A stretch of DNA of 21,722 nucleotides from positions 1 to 21,722 of the forward strand of contig CAYXOX010000039.1 in NCBI GenBank assembly GCA_964466745.1, given 5' to 3'. Of this stretch, positions 1 to 8,323 are shown in pieces. The first letter of the stretch is position 1, and each line of letters opens with the position of its first letter. This DNA is from CAYXOX01 sp964466745. GTDB taxonomy: Bacteria; Pseudomonadota; Alphaproteobacteria; Rhodobacterales; Rhodobacteraceae. The translations under genes were made by a program, and so were the position numbers. The notes below the pieces were generated by a model. It was not told the DNA's origin. It worked only from the letters and a program-made list of their open reading frames with translations, and ran no database searches.

Positions 1-14
1 ATTATTTTGCAGAA

Positions 15-431
15 CTAGTTTCCTGCCATAGTCTTCCTGAGCGTTTCGCGAACGTGAATGTCGAGATCGGGATTGTCGGCCGACAAGCGGCCGATGATGC
101 GCGGAAGCAGATAAGGCGCAACGGTGGGAATCACCCCGAGCCGCAGACGCGCAAGGCGTGGCACCTGGGCGGCACGCGCCACCTCGCCGAGCTCATCCAC
201 CGCGGCAAGGATCGTCCGCGCATGGGTGGCGAAGGTTTCGCCGAAACCGGTCAGGCGCACCTGCCGCGCGCCGCGCTCGAAAAGCGGCGCGCCGAGCGAC
301 TCCTCGAGCTCGCGAATCTGCATGGACAGCGCGGGCTGGGAAATCGCGCAGGTCTCTGCGGCCCGGCCGAAATGCCCGTGGCGGGCGAGCGCCTCAAAAT
401 AGCGAAGCTGCCGGAGGGTCAGGTTTTTCAT
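15..431 (-). CDS. oxyR: OxyR-like LysR-family regulator, truncated
   Basis: The reading frame encodes 138 residues that strongly resemble the N-terminal half of alphaproteobacterial OxyR, the peroxide-sensing LysR-type activator. The winged helix-turn-helix occupies about residues 1-62 (LRQLRYFEALARHGHFGRAA, then ISQPALSMQIRELEESLG). It is followed by the linker helix and the first strands of the effector domain (LGVIPTVAPYLLPRIIG, then DIHVRETL). Resemblance stops after RETL, and the frame ends a few codons later with RKTMAGN and a TAG. Full-length OxyR is about 300 residues, so nearly the whole peroxide-sensing domain with its redox cysteines is missing. The last bases (1-38) are AT-rich, unlike the rest. 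It is divergent from katG, the classic OxyR target. Either the gene is disrupted by an insertion or rearrangement, or the window edge is an assembly junction. The family call is firm; whether it is functional is doubtful. Confidence 0.8.
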   Translation of the reverse strand: MKNLTLRQLRYFEALARHGHFGRAAETCAISQPALSMQIRELEESLGAPLFERGARQVRLTGFGETFATHARTILAAVDELGEVARAAQVPRLARLRLGVIPTVAPYLLPRIIGRLSADNPDLDIHVRETLRKTMAGN

Positions 432-500
432 AAACTTATCTTATCATCACGATTAGAAATTTCAACTTATCCTGATAGCACGAGTTTGGTATACCGTGGT
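432..500. promoter_or_regulatory. oxyR-katG divergent control region with TTATC/GATAG dyads
   Basis: This AT-rich stretch lies between the oxyR and katG start codons. TTATC occurs at 436-440, 441-445 and 467-471. Inverted partners GATTAG and GATAG lie at 451-456 and 474-478, the latter forming the tight dyad CTTATC-CT-GATAG. Spacing of the half-sites by about two helical turns is what an OxyR tetramer would need, although the match to the enteric ATAG-N7-CTAT consensus is only partial. A possible katG promoter has TTATCC at 467-472, a 17-base spacer and TATACC at 490-495. Its poor -35, overlapped by the dyad, fits activator dependence. The operator assignment is inference. Confidence 0.45.
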
Positions 501-615
501 CGAAGGGGGTGCTCGTGCCGAGTCGACGCCCTGGCGCAAGACCCGGCCCTCAACCGGTGCGCACCCCGCCTTCAGGCGCCACCCTGACGTTCAGGCAGCA
601 ATATCGGAGATCATG

Positions 616-2823
616 ATGGACGGAAACGATTCCCCCAGCGCCGGCAAATGCCCGGTGATGCATACAACTTCCGGCGCGCGGTCGAACCGCGACTGGTGGC
701 CGAACCAGCTCAACCTCAAGATCCTGCACCAGAACGCGCCGGCAACGAGCCCGATGGATCCCGGGTTCGACTACGCCGAGGCCTTCAAGAAGCTCGATCT
801 CAAGGCGCTCAAGAAGGATCTCAACGCCCTGATGACCGATAGCCAGGACTGGTGGCCGGCCGACTACGGCCATTACGGTGGCCTCTTCATCCGCATGACA
901 TGGCACGCCGCGGGCACCTACCGCACCGGCGACGGCCGCGGCGGCGCCGGCACCGGGATGCAGCGCTTCGCGCCGCTCAATTCGTGGCCAGACAACGGCA
1001 ACCTCGACAAGGCGCGCCGACTCCTGTGGCCGATCAAGAAGAAATACGGCGACGCGATTTCCTGGGCGGACCTGCTGGTGCTGGCCGGCAACGTTGCCAT
1101 CGAATCCATGGGTGGCAAGACCTTCGGCTTCGCCGGCGGCCGCGCCGATGTCTACGAGCCCGAGGAAGACGTCTACTGGGGTGCCGAGGACGAGTGGCTG
1201 GCCACGACCGACCACGAGCAGAGCCGCTATTCCGGCGACCGCGACCTCGAGAACCCGCTTGCCGCCGTCCAGATGGGCCTCATCTACGTCAATCCCGAGG
1301 GCCCCGACGGAAACCCCGACCCGCTCGGCTCGGCCCGCGACATCCGCGAAACGTTCGCGCGCATGGCGATGAACGACTACGAGACGGTGGCCCTGACCGC
1401 CGGCGGGCACACCTTCGGCAAGATGCACGGCGCGGGCGATGTGGCCCATGTCGGCCCCGAGCCGGAAGGCGCGCCGATCGAGACTCAGGGCCTCGGCTGG
1501 TTGTCGACCCACGGTTCGGGCAAGGGCCGCGACACCATCACCTCCGGCCTCGAAGGCGCGTGGACACCCAACCCGATCAAGTGGGACATGGGCTATTTCG
1601 ACGTGCTCTTCAAATACGAGTGGGAGCTGGTGAAGAGCCCAGCCGGCGCCTGGGTCTGGACCCCGAAGGATCTCGCCGAGGAAGACATGGCGCCCGATCC
1701 GGAGGACCCCTCCAAGAAGGTTCCGATCTTCATGTCCACCGCCGACATGGCCATGCGCATGGACCCGGCCTACGAGAAGATCTCGCGCCACTTCCATGAA
1801 AACCCGGAAGAATTCGCGGATGCCTTCGCACGGGCGTGGTTCAAGCTGCTGCACCGCGACATGGGGCCCAAGTCGCGCTATCTCGGCGAGGAAGTGCCGG
1901 CGGAAGACCTCATCTGGCAGGATCCGGTGCCGGCGGTGGACCACCCCCTTGTGGACGCGGCCGACATCGACGCGCTGAAGGCGAAGATCCTGGGCTCGGG
2001 GCTGAGCGTTCAGGAGCTTGTGCGCGCGGCGTGGGCTTCGGCCTCAACCTACCGCGGCTCCGACCACCGCGGCGGGGCCAATGGCGCCCGCGTCCGGCTC
2101 GCGCCGCAGAACGGCTGGGAAGCCAACGATCCCGCCGAGCTGGGCAAGGTTCTTTCGGCGCTCGAGGGCATTCAGGCGGAGTTCAACGCGAACGCCGCGG
2201 GCGGCAAGAAGATCTCGCTGGCCGACCTGATCGTGCTCGGCGGCTCCGCGGCGGTGGAAAAGGCCGCCCGGGACGCCGGCCATGACATCGCCGTGCCCTT
2301 CACCCCCGGCCGCACCGACGCCACCGAGGAGCAGACCGACGCCGAAAGCTTCGACGTGCTCGAGCCGATGGCCGACGGGTTCCGCAACTACGAGAAGACG
2401 CAATACAGCGTCTCGGCCGAAGAGCTGCTGGTGGACAAGGCCCAGCTCCTGCGACTCTCCGCGCCGGAGATGACGGTCCTCGTGGGCGGCATGCGCGCGA
2501 TGGGCGCGAACACCGGCGGCAGCCCCCACGGCGTCCTCACCGACCGGCCCGGCCAGCTGACGAACGACTTCTTCGTCAACCTGCTCGACATGGGCGTGGA
2601 GTGGAAGCCGATCTCGGGCGAAAGCGTCTTCGAGGCGCGCGACCGCGCGACCGGCGAGGCGAAATGGACGGGCACGCGCGTGGATCTCGTGTTCGGCTCC
2701 AACTCGCAGCTCCGCGCACTCGCCGAGGTCTATGCCAGCGACGGCAACGAAGCCAAGTTCGTGGCCGATTTCGTGAAGGCCTGGGTCAAGGTCATGGAGA
2801 ACGACCGCTTCGACCTGCGCTGA
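616..2823 (+). CDS. katG: Catalase-peroxidase KatG
   Basis: This is a bifunctional heme catalase-peroxidase that destroys hydrogen peroxide in the cytoplasm; its 735 residues are the normal family length. The ATG at 616 is chosen because GGAGA at 606-610 sits five bases upstream; the ATG at 613 is too close. The protein then begins MDGNDSPSAGKCPVMH, typical of the family. The distal active site is Arg93, Trp96 and His97 (IRMTWHAAGTYR). Trp96, Tyr224 (LIYVNPEGP) and Met250 (FARMAMND) can form the covalent Met-Tyr-Trp adduct needed for catalase activity. The heme-ligating His265 lies in LTAGGHTFGKMHG. A catalytic domain of about 420 residues is followed by the degenerate C-terminal peroxidase domain expected of KatG. 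It is divergent from oxyR and so probably peroxide-inducible, but the truncated oxyR raises the question of whether that control survives. Confidence 0.97.
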   Translation: MDGNDSPSAGKCPVMHTTSGARSNRDWWPNQLNLKILHQNAPATSPMDPGFDYAEAFKKLDLKALKKDLNALMTDSQDWWPADYGHYGGLFIRMTWHAAGTYRTGDGRGGAGTGMQRFAPLNSWPDNGNLDKARRLLWPIKKKYGDAISWADLLVLAGNVAIESMGGKTFGFAGGRADVYEPEEDVYWGAEDEWLATTDHEQSRYSGDRDLENPLAAVQMGLIYVNPEGPDGNPDPLGSARDIRETFARMAMNDYETVALTAGGHTFGKMHGAGDVAHVGPEPEGAPIETQGLGWLSTHGSGKGRDTITSGLEGAWTPNPIKWDMGYFDVLFKYEWELVKSPAGAWVWTPKDLAEEDMAPDPEDPSKKVPIFMSTADMAMRMDPAYEKISRHFHENPEEFADAFARAWFKLLHRDMGPKSRYLGEEVPAEDLIWQDPVPAVDHPLVDAADIDALKAKILGSGLSVQELVRAAWASASTYRGSDHRGGANGARVRLAPQNGWEANDPAELGKVLSALEGIQAEFNANAAGGKKISLADLIVLGGSAAVEKAARDAGHDIAVPFTPGRTDATEEQTDAESFDVLEPMADGFRNYEKTQYSVSAEELLVDKAQLLRLSAPEMTVLVGGMRAMGANTGGSPHGVLTDRPGQLTNDFFVNLLDMGVEWKPISGESVFEARDRATGEAKWTGTRVDLVFGSNSQLRALAEVYASDGNEAKFVADFVKAWVKVMENDRFDLR

Positions 2824-2857
2824 TCTTCCGACCGGCGCGCAGAGGCCAGGCAGAACG

Positions 2858-2895
2858 GCGGCGCCCCGGACATCCGGGGCGCCGCTTCGCGTTCC
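2858..2895 (+). terminator. Strong hairpin after katG
   Basis: A perfect 12-base-pair stem (2858-2869 with 2874-2885, GCGGCGCCCCGG and its complement) closes on the four-base loop ACAT, 34 bases after the katG stop. Only a weak T-containing tail (TTCGCGTT) follows, so this is a GC-rich terminator or 3'-end stabiliser rather than a textbook intrinsic terminator. Confidence 0.7.
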
Positions 2896-3264
2896 AGCGG
2901 GCGGCCTTGCGGGATGCACCTTGTCGTGGCATTGCAGCGGCCCTGCGCGGAGGGCGGCATGCAGCACATCTTGCCGCACATCGGCCGCAGCCCCCGGGTT
3001 CGGGTCGCGGCCGGTGGCGTGGCCGGCCGCCTGCGTGCATGCACTTCGACGGGACATTTGCAAATGCTTGGCGAGCCCCCTGCCCGGGCGAAAAAGCGCA
3101 TTGACCCCGGCGCAAAGCTGAAAAACTGTGGCGCCGCCTTCGGAAGCGTGCCAAGCGGCGCGCGCCCGCCACGGCATGTAGTAATCCGCTTCGGCCTTCC
3201 GCTGTCCGCGCGCCGAGGCCAAACCCCGAGCGATGCGCGCCACACTCCAAGGGAGACGTCCTCC
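2896..3264. other. Intergenic region upstream of the peptide transporter operon
   Basis: About 370 bases carry no convincing gene; the frame open through it in phase with the binding protein has no family-like sequence. It holds a perfect 12-base palindrome, CATTTGCAAATG (3055-3066), a TTGACC at 3101-3106 that could be a -35 element although no good -10 follows, and the transporter ribosome site GGGAGA at 3251-3256. The promoter and any regulator site for the importer operon should lie here, but I cannot place them with confidence. Confidence 0.4.
3055..3066. repeat. Perfect 12-base palindrome, possible operator
   Basis: CATTTGCAAATG is a perfect palindrome located 199 bases before the binding-protein start. 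It is AT-rich in a GC-rich setting, which is typical of a dimeric regulator site. There is no direct evidence that it is bound. Confidence 0.35.
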
Positions 3265-4755
3265 ATGAACCCCACCCTGCGCCTGCTGGCCGCCGCCGCC
3301 GTGGCCTCGCTTCTCGTCATGCCCGGCACTGCATCGAGCGACGCCGGCGACGGGACGCTCACCGTGGGGCTGCAGCTCGAACCGCCCCATCTCGATCCGA
3401 CGTCGGCCGCGGCCGGAGCCATCGACCAGGTGCTCTATGCCAACGTCTTCGAGGGGCTCACCCGATTTGCTGCCGATGGCTCCATCCGTCCGGCTCTGGC
3501 GGAACGCTGGGAGACGAGCGAAGACGGCACCGTCTACACCTTCTTCCTGCGCCGCGACGTGCGCTTCCACGACGGGACCGCGATGACGGCGGAGGATGTG
3601 AAGTTCTCGCTCGACAGGGCCCGCGCGGAAGACAGCACCAACGCCCAGAAGGGCCTCTTTGCCGGCATCGCCGACGTGCAGGTGATCGACGCCCATACCG
3701 TCGAGGTGACCCTCGCGCGGCCCGACGGCGCCCTTCCCTTCAAGATGGCCTGGGGCGACGCGGTGATCGTGGCCCCCGAAAGCATCGAGAACATCAGGTT
3801 TTCCCCGGTTGGCACGGGGCCCTTCCGTTTCGAGCGCTGGGTGAACGGCGACCGGATCGTCCTGCGCAGGGCGGGCGCATACTGGGGCACCCCGGCGGCG
3901 CTGGAGGAGGCGACCTTCCGCTTCATTTCCGACCCGGTGGCTGCCTTCGCTTCGGTGATGGCCGAGGACGTGGACGCCTTCATGGGCTTCCCGGCGCCGG
4001 AAAACCTGCCGCAGTTCGAGGCCGACCCCCGCTTCCAGGTCCTTGTGGGATCGACCGAGGGCGAAACGATCCTGGCGATCAACAACCGGACCGGACCGCT
4101 GGCCGACGCCCGCGTGCGCAAGGCCATCGCCCATGCCATCCACCGCCAGAGCCTGATCGACGGCGCGATGTTCGGCTACGGCACGCCCATCGGCACGCAT
4201 TTCGCGCCCCACCACCCCGCATACCGCGATCTGACGGGCCTCAGCGCCCACGATCCTGAACTGGCCCGCACGCTGCTCGCCGGGGCAGGCTACCCGAACG
4301 GCTTCGAGACCACGCTGAAACTGCCGCCCCCCTCCTACGCCCGGCGCGGCGGCGAGATCGTGGCCGCGCAGCTGCGTGCCGTCGGGATCGAGGCGCGCAT
4401 CGTCAATCTCGAGTGGGCGCAGTGGCTGGAAGAGGTCTTCACCAACCGCGATTTCGGCCTGACCATCGTCAGCCATACCGAGCCGCTCGACATCGGCATC
4501 TATGCCGACCCGGACTACTACTTCGGCTACGACAACCCGGAGTTCCGCGCCGTCATGGAGCGGTTGGAGACAACCTCCGATGCGCAGGCGCGCGCCGCGC
4601 TTTTCGGGCAGGCGCAGGAGATCATCGCCCGCGACCACGTGAACGGATACCTCTTCCAGCTTCCGCAACTCGGCGTGGCCCGCACCGGGGTGAGCGGGCT
4701 CTGGCGCGACGCACCCACACAAGCGGTCGATCTCACGGCCGTTCGCTGGGACTGA
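3265..4755 (+). CDS. Peptide/nickel ABC transporter substrate-binding protein
   Basis: This is the periplasmic receptor of a peptide-type ABC importer, of the SBP family 5 (DppA/OppA/GsiB-like), with 496 residues. The ATG at 3265 has GGGAGA eight bases upstream and opens a clear signal peptide: MNPTLRLL, a hydrophobic stretch to about residue 20, and a likely cleavage near TASSDAG. Family landmarks include LEPPHLDPTSAAAGA near the mature N-terminus, FEGLTRF, LAERWETSEDGTVYTFFLRRDVRFHDGT (the hallmark segment) with TAEDVKFSLDRA, and later PVGTGPFRFERW and VRKAIAHAIHRQSLID. It heads the operon, and the next gene starts 75 bases after its stop with a hairpin in between, a common arrangement that leaves the receptor more abundant than the permeases. 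The substrate is not deducible from sequence; short peptides or related amides are likely given the downstream P1 peptidase. Confidence 0.93.
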   Translation: MNPTLRLLAAAAVASLLVMPGTASSDAGDGTLTVGLQLEPPHLDPTSAAAGAIDQVLYANVFEGLTRFAADGSIRPALAERWETSEDGTVYTFFLRRDVRFHDGTAMTAEDVKFSLDRARAEDSTNAQKGLFAGIADVQVIDAHTVEVTLARPDGALPFKMAWGDAVIVAPESIENIRFSPVGTGPFRFERWVNGDRIVLRRAGAYWGTPAALEEATFRFISDPVAAFASVMAEDVDAFMGFPAPENLPQFEADPRFQVLVGSTEGETILAINNRTGPLADARVRKAIAHAIHRQSLIDGAMFGYGTPIGTHFAPHHPAYRDLTGLSAHDPELARTLLAGAGYPNGFETTLKLPPPSYARRGGEIVAAQLRAVGIEARIVNLEWAQWLEEVFTNRDFGLTIVSHTEPLDIGIYADPDYYFGYDNPEFRAVMERLETTSDAQARAALFGQAQEIIARDHVNGYLFQLPQLGVARTGVSGLWRDAPTQAVDLTAVRWD

Positions 4756-4760
4756 GTCCG

Positions 4761-4786
4761 CGCCTCCATCTGGCTGCAGGGAGGCG
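4761..4786 (+). promoter_or_regulatory. Hairpin between binding protein and permease genes
   Basis: CGCCTCC (4761-4767) pairs perfectly with GGAGGCG (4780-4786) across a 12-base loop. GAAAA follows, not a T tract. Such stem-loops after receptor genes often protect the upstream mRNA or attenuate read-through; this role is inferred from position. Confidence 0.5.
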
Positions 4787-4830
4787 AAAACCCGTGGGCA
4801 AGGCCCGGCACGCGGCGTAGGTTGCGCCCC

Positions 4831-5778
4831 ATGCTGCGCTATGTCGCCCTGCGCCTCGTCTCCATGGCCGCGAGCCTCGCCGCCGCCAGCCTCGTGATCT
4901 TCTTCGTGATCGAGGTTGTCCCGGGCGATCCGGCGCGCTTCATGCTGGGGCTCAATGCCCCGCCCGAGGCGGTGGCGGCCCTGCGCGCCGAGCTCGGCCT
5001 CGATGCGCCGAAATGGCAACGCTACCTCGAATGGGTCGGGGGCATGCTCACCGGGGATTTCGGCACCTCCTACACCTATCGGCGTCCGGTGGCGGATATG
5101 GTGGGAGAGCGGCTGACGGTTTCGGTGCCGCTGGCGCTCTACGCGCTCGCGCTTTCGTGCCTCGTGGCCTTCCCCGCGGCGCTTCTGGCCGCCGCCCACC
5201 GCGGGCGCGCGGCCGATTTCGGCGTGATCGGCGCCGCGCAGCTGGGCGTGGCCGTGCCCAATTTCTGGTTCGCCATGCTGCTGATCCTGCTGTTCTCGGT
5301 GAACCTGCGCTGGGTTTCGGCGGGCGGGTTCCCCGGCTGGGAAGCGGGGCTGCTGCCCGGCCTCGCCGCGCTGACGCTGCCCGCCGTGGCGTTGGCGCTG
5401 CCCCAGGCCGCGATCCTCGCCCGGGTGATGCGCTCTGCGCTGGTGGAGACGCTGGGCGAGGACTTCATCCGCACCGCCCGCGCCAAGGGGCTGAGCCGGC
5501 GGGAGGTGCTCTGGCGCCACGCACTGCGCAACGCGCTGATCCCGGTGCTGACGATCCTCGGGCTGCAGTTCTCCTTCCTGCTCGCCGGGGCCATCGTGAT
5601 CGAGCAGGTGTTCGTGTTGCCCGGCCTCGGAAGGCTGGTGTTCCAGGCGATCTCGGCGCGAGATCTGATCGTCGTGGAAAGCGTCGTGATGCTGCTCGTC
5701 TTCGCGGTGATCCTCGTGACCTATCTCACCGATCTGGCCTATGCGGCGGCGGACCCGCGCCTCAGGGCGCGGCGCTGA
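4831..5778 (+). CDS. Peptide ABC transporter permease (DppB/OppB type)
   Basis: This inner-membrane channel subunit has 315 residues, typical for the DppB/GsiC class. The ATG at 4831 begins MLRYVALRLVSMAASL, leading straight into the first membrane segment, as usual for this family. A TTG nine bases earlier in frame was rejected because it lacks family support. Recognisable parts are VVPGDPARFMLG after the first helix, the periplasmic segment TGDFGTSYTYRRPV, several hydrophobic helices, and the cytoplasmic EAA coupling loop near residue 210 (EDFIRTARAKGLSRREVLWRHALRNALIP) that docks on the ATPase. The final helices end with AYAAADPRLRARR, also standard. Its stop overlaps the next start as TGATG, indicating translational coupling. 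It should form a heterodimer with the following permease. Confidence 0.95.
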   Translation: MLRYVALRLVSMAASLAAASLVIFFVIEVVPGDPARFMLGLNAPPEAVAALRAELGLDAPKWQRYLEWVGGMLTGDFGTSYTYRRPVADMVGERLTVSVPLALYALALSCLVAFPAALLAAAHRGRAADFGVIGAAQLGVAVPNFWFAMLLILLFSVNLRWVSAGGFPGWEAGLLPGLAALTLPAVALALPQAAILARVMRSALVETLGEDFIRTARAKGLSRREVLWRHALRNALIPVLTILGLQFSFLLAGAIVIEQVFVLPGLGRLVFQAISARDLIVVESVVMLLVFAVILVTYLTDLAYAAADPRLRARR

Positions 5779-6638
5779 TGGTGGCCCTCGCACCGGAGCC
5801 GCGCGGCGGCAAGCGGGCTTTCAACGCCGGCCTGGCCCTGGGCATCGCGCTCAGCGCTCTCGCCGTGGGCGCTGCGCTTCTTTCGCTGGTCTGGACCCCG
5901 CACGACCCGGCATCGATCGTTGTGGCCGAACGGCTGCGCGCTCCGCTGAGCCCCGGGCATGTGCTCGGAACGGACCACCTCGGCCGCGACATCCTCTCGA
6001 TGATCATGGCCGGCGCCCGCACCTCCATCGGCGTCGCGCTGGTCGCGGTGAGCATCGGCATGGCGGTGGGCGTGCCGCTCGGCCTCGCCGCCGCCGCCCG
6101 CCGGGGCGGGTGGACCGACGAGATCGTGATGCGCGCCAACGATCTCGTTTTCGCCTTCCCTGCCCTCGTCATCGCCATTCTCATAACCGCGGTGTTCGGC
6201 GCCTCGGCGGTCAACGCCATCATCGCCATCGGTATCTTCAACATTCCCGTCTTCGCCCGGCTGACGCGCGGCGGGGCGCTGGCGCTGTGGCAGCGGGATT
6301 TCGTGCTGGCCGCGCGGGTGGCCGGCAAATCGCCATGGCGCATCTCGGCCGAGCACATCCTGCCCAACCTGGCGAGCCTGCTCATCGTACAGGGCACCAT
6401 CCAGTTCTCTCTCGGCATCCTTGCCGAGGCGGCGCTCTCCTACGTGGGCCTCGGCGCGCAGCCGCCCCTGCCCTCCTGGGGGCGGATGCTGGCCGACGCA
6501 CAGACCATGGTGGGCTTCGCGCCGCACCTTGCCCTCGGGCCGGGGCTTGCCATCGTGTTCACGGTGCTCGGGCTCAATCTCGTGGGCGACGGGCTGCGCG
6601 ACGCGCTCGACCCGCGCCTGCGCGAGAGGCGCCCATGA
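5778..6638 (+). CDS. Peptide ABC transporter permease (DppC/OppC type)
   Basis: This is the second inner-membrane permease, 286 residues, of the DppC/GsiD class. The ATG at 5778 shares its A with the TGA of the upstream permease. After an N-terminal helix (residues about 18-40) comes the family signature HVLGTDHLGRDILSMIMAGARTSIGVAL, then helices, then the EAA loop near residue 172 (RDFVLAARVAGKSPWRISAEHILPN). The C-terminal half has LSYVGLGAQPPLPSWGRML and ends with NLVGDGLRDALDPRLRER, both characteristic. The stop overlaps the ATPase start (ATGA). It pairs with the preceding permease to form the translocation pathway. Confidence 0.96.
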   Translation: MVALAPEPRGGKRAFNAGLALGIALSALAVGAALLSLVWTPHDPASIVVAERLRAPLSPGHVLGTDHLGRDILSMIMAGARTSIGVALVAVSIGMAVGVPLGLAAAARRGGWTDEIVMRANDLVFAFPALVIAILITAVFGASAVNAIIAIGIFNIPVFARLTRGGALALWQRDFVLAARVAGKSPWRISAEHILPNLASLLIVQGTIQFSLGILAEAALSYVGLGAQPPLPSWGRMLADAQTMVGFAPHLALGPGLAIVFTVLGLNLVGDGLRDALDPRLRERRP

Positions 6639-8323
6639 GCCTTCTCGAGGTCGAGCACCTCGCCGTGCGCATCGGGGCAAACCGGCCCTTGCGCAACATC
6701 GGCTTCTCGCTGGAGGCCGGCAGGATTCTCGCGCTTACCGGTGAAAGCGGATCGGGCAAATCCCTCACCGCCCTCGCGGTGATGGGCCTTCTGCCCGAGG
6801 GCGCCGAGGCCACGGGCAGCATCCGCCTCGACGGCGCGGAGCTGCTGGGACGCTCCGAGGCCGAGATGTGCGCGCTGCGCGGCCGCGACATCTCCATGGT
6901 CTTCCAGGAGCCCATGACGGCGCTCAACCCGGTGCAGACCATCGGCGCCCAGGTGGCCGAAGCGATCCGCCGGCACGAGGGTGCCGGGCGCACCGAAGCG
7001 ATGGAGCGCGCCTGCTCCGCGCTGCGACGGGCCGGGCTTCCGCCCGAAACGGTGCCCCCCGACAGGTACCCACACGAGCTGTCCGGAGGCCAGCGGCAAC
7101 GGGCAGTGATCGCCATGGCGACGGCCCTGCGTCCGAAGCTGCTGATCGCGGACGAGCCCACCACCGCGCTCGACGTGACGACACAGGCGAAGATCCTCGA
7201 TCTCCTGCGAGGCCTGGCGGGCGAACTCGGGATGGCGGTGCTGCTCATCACCCATGACCTCGCGGTGGTCGCCGGGCTGGCCCACGACATCGCGGTGGTC
7301 CGGGCCGGCGAGATCGTCGAGACCGCCCCGGCGCCGGAGCTGCTGCGGGCGCCGCGGAATGCCTACACGCGCATGCTCTTTTCCGCCTCGGCCCACCGTG
7401 TGCGGCTCCCCGCGCGCCGGGAAGGCACGGGCGCAGGCCCGCTCCTGGAGGTGTCCGGGGTCAGCCGCGTGTTCCGCCGGCGGGGAGCGGCATGGCGCAG
7501 CGACGCCATCGGCCTTGCCGGCCCCCGGCCCGACGGACCGCTCCATGCCGTCAACGATGTGAGCTTCAGCCTGGCAGCCGGCGAGCGGCTCGGCCTCGTC
7601 GGGGAGTCGGGCTGCGGAAAATCCACCCTGGCAAGGGCCATTCTCGGGCTCGAGCCCGTCCAGGCCGGCAGCATCCGCCTCGGCGGCGCGCCGGTGTTCT
7701 CCGGCCACCGGCCCAACCTCGCCGTGCGGCGGCGCATCCAGGCGGTGTTCCAGGACCCCTACGGCTCGTTCAACCCGCGCCACAGGATGGGCAGGGCCAT
7801 CGCCGAGCCCTTTCACCTGCTCCATCCGCGCCCGGGCCGTGCCGAGCGGCGCGCGGCCGTGGCGGAGGCGCTGGCGGCCGTCGGCCTCTCGCCAGAGGAT
7901 GCCGAGAAGTATCCGCACGAGTTCTCCGGCGGCCAGCGGCAACGCCTCGCCATTGCCCGGGCGCTGGTGATCCGCCCGGATCTGGTGATCTTCGACGAGG
8001 CGGTCTCTGCCCTCGACGTGAGCGTGCGCGCGCAGGTGCTCGACCTGCTCGCCGATCTCAGCGCCCGCTACGGGCTTGCCTGGCTCTTCATCTCCCACGA
8101 TCTCGGCGTGGTGCGTTCCGTCACCGACAGGGTTCTGGTGATGCAGGCAGGGCGGATCGTGGAGGAAGGGCCTTCGGAAAAAGTACTCGCCCGGCCGCGG
8201 CACGAGTACACGCGCGCGCTCGTGGCCGCCGTTCCACGGCTGCCCGAGCTCGGCACCGGCGGCGCGCCGTCCCTGCGCCAGAGCACGGAAAGGAGTTCCC
8301 ATGTCCGCAACGCCTCCGAGTGA
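6635..8323 (+). CDS. Fused double ATP-binding subunit of peptide ABC transporter
   Basis: The 562-residue cytoplasmic ATPase fuses the DppD- and DppF-type subunits in one chain, as in GsiA/YejF-like proteins. Domain 1 has Walker A GESGSGKS (36-43), Q91, signature LSGGQRQ (149-155), Walker B LLIADE (169-174) and switch His207. Domain 2 has Walker A GESGCGKS (323-330), Q373, signature FSGGQRQ (430-436), Walker B LVIFDE (450-455) and His488. An inter-domain segment near 240-300 carries the oligopeptide-type C-terminal region. Both nucleotide sites look intact; domain 2 reads DEAVSALD rather than DEPTSALD, a frequent variant in this group. The start ATGA overlaps the upstream stop, and the 3' end overlaps the P1 peptidase gene by 23 bases. 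Confidence 0.96.
   Translation: MSLLEVEHLAVRIGANRPLRNIGFSLEAGRILALTGESGSGKSLTALAVMGLLPEGAEATGSIRLDGAELLGRSEAEMCALRGRDISMVFQEPMTALNPVQTIGAQVAEAIRRHEGAGRTEAMERACSALRRAGLPPETVPPDRYPHELSGGQRQRAVIAMATALRPKLLIADEPTTALDVTTQAKILDLLRGLAGELGMAVLLITHDLAVVAGLAHDIAVVRAGEIVETAPAPELLRAPRNAYTRMLFSASAHRVRLPARREGTGAGPLLEVSGVSRVFRRRGAAWRSDAIGLAGPRPDGPLHAVNDVSFSLAAGERLGLVGESGCGKSTLARAILGLEPVQAGSIRLGGAPVFSGHRPNLAVRRRIQAVFQDPYGSFNPRHRMGRAIAEPFHLLHPRPGRAERRAAVAEALAAVGLSPEDAEKYPHEFSGGQRQRLAIARALVIRPDLVIFDEAVSALDVSVRAQVLDLLADLSARYGLAWLFISHDLGVVRSVTDRVLVMQAGRIVEEGPSEKVLARPRHEYTRALVAAVPRLPELGTGGAPSLRQSTERSSHVRNASE

Noticed and set aside
496..615. Upstream in-frame extension of katG to a GTG at 496
   Set aside because: The extra residues are not family-like, and the ribosome site at 606-610 points to the ATG at 616.
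2914..3264. In-frame N-terminal extension of the binding protein
   Set aside because: It would bury the signal peptide; GGGAGA and the hydrophobic leader mark the ATG at 3265.
4822..4830. TTG start for the first permease
   Set aside because: The ATG at 4831 gives the standard MLRYVALRL start of the family; the TTG adds only three residues and has no better ribosome site.
2044..5793. Very long minus-strand open frame of more than 1200 codons antisense to katG and the transporter genes
   Set aside because: It is rich in His, Arg, Gly and Ala, has no recognisable domain, and covers clearly coding genes on the other strand; it is a by-product of high GC content.
7990..8020. DEAVSALD instead of DEPTSALD in the second ATPase domain as a possible defect
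   Set aside because: The catalytic Asp and Glu are kept and the variant is common in this transporter group; all other motifs are intact.
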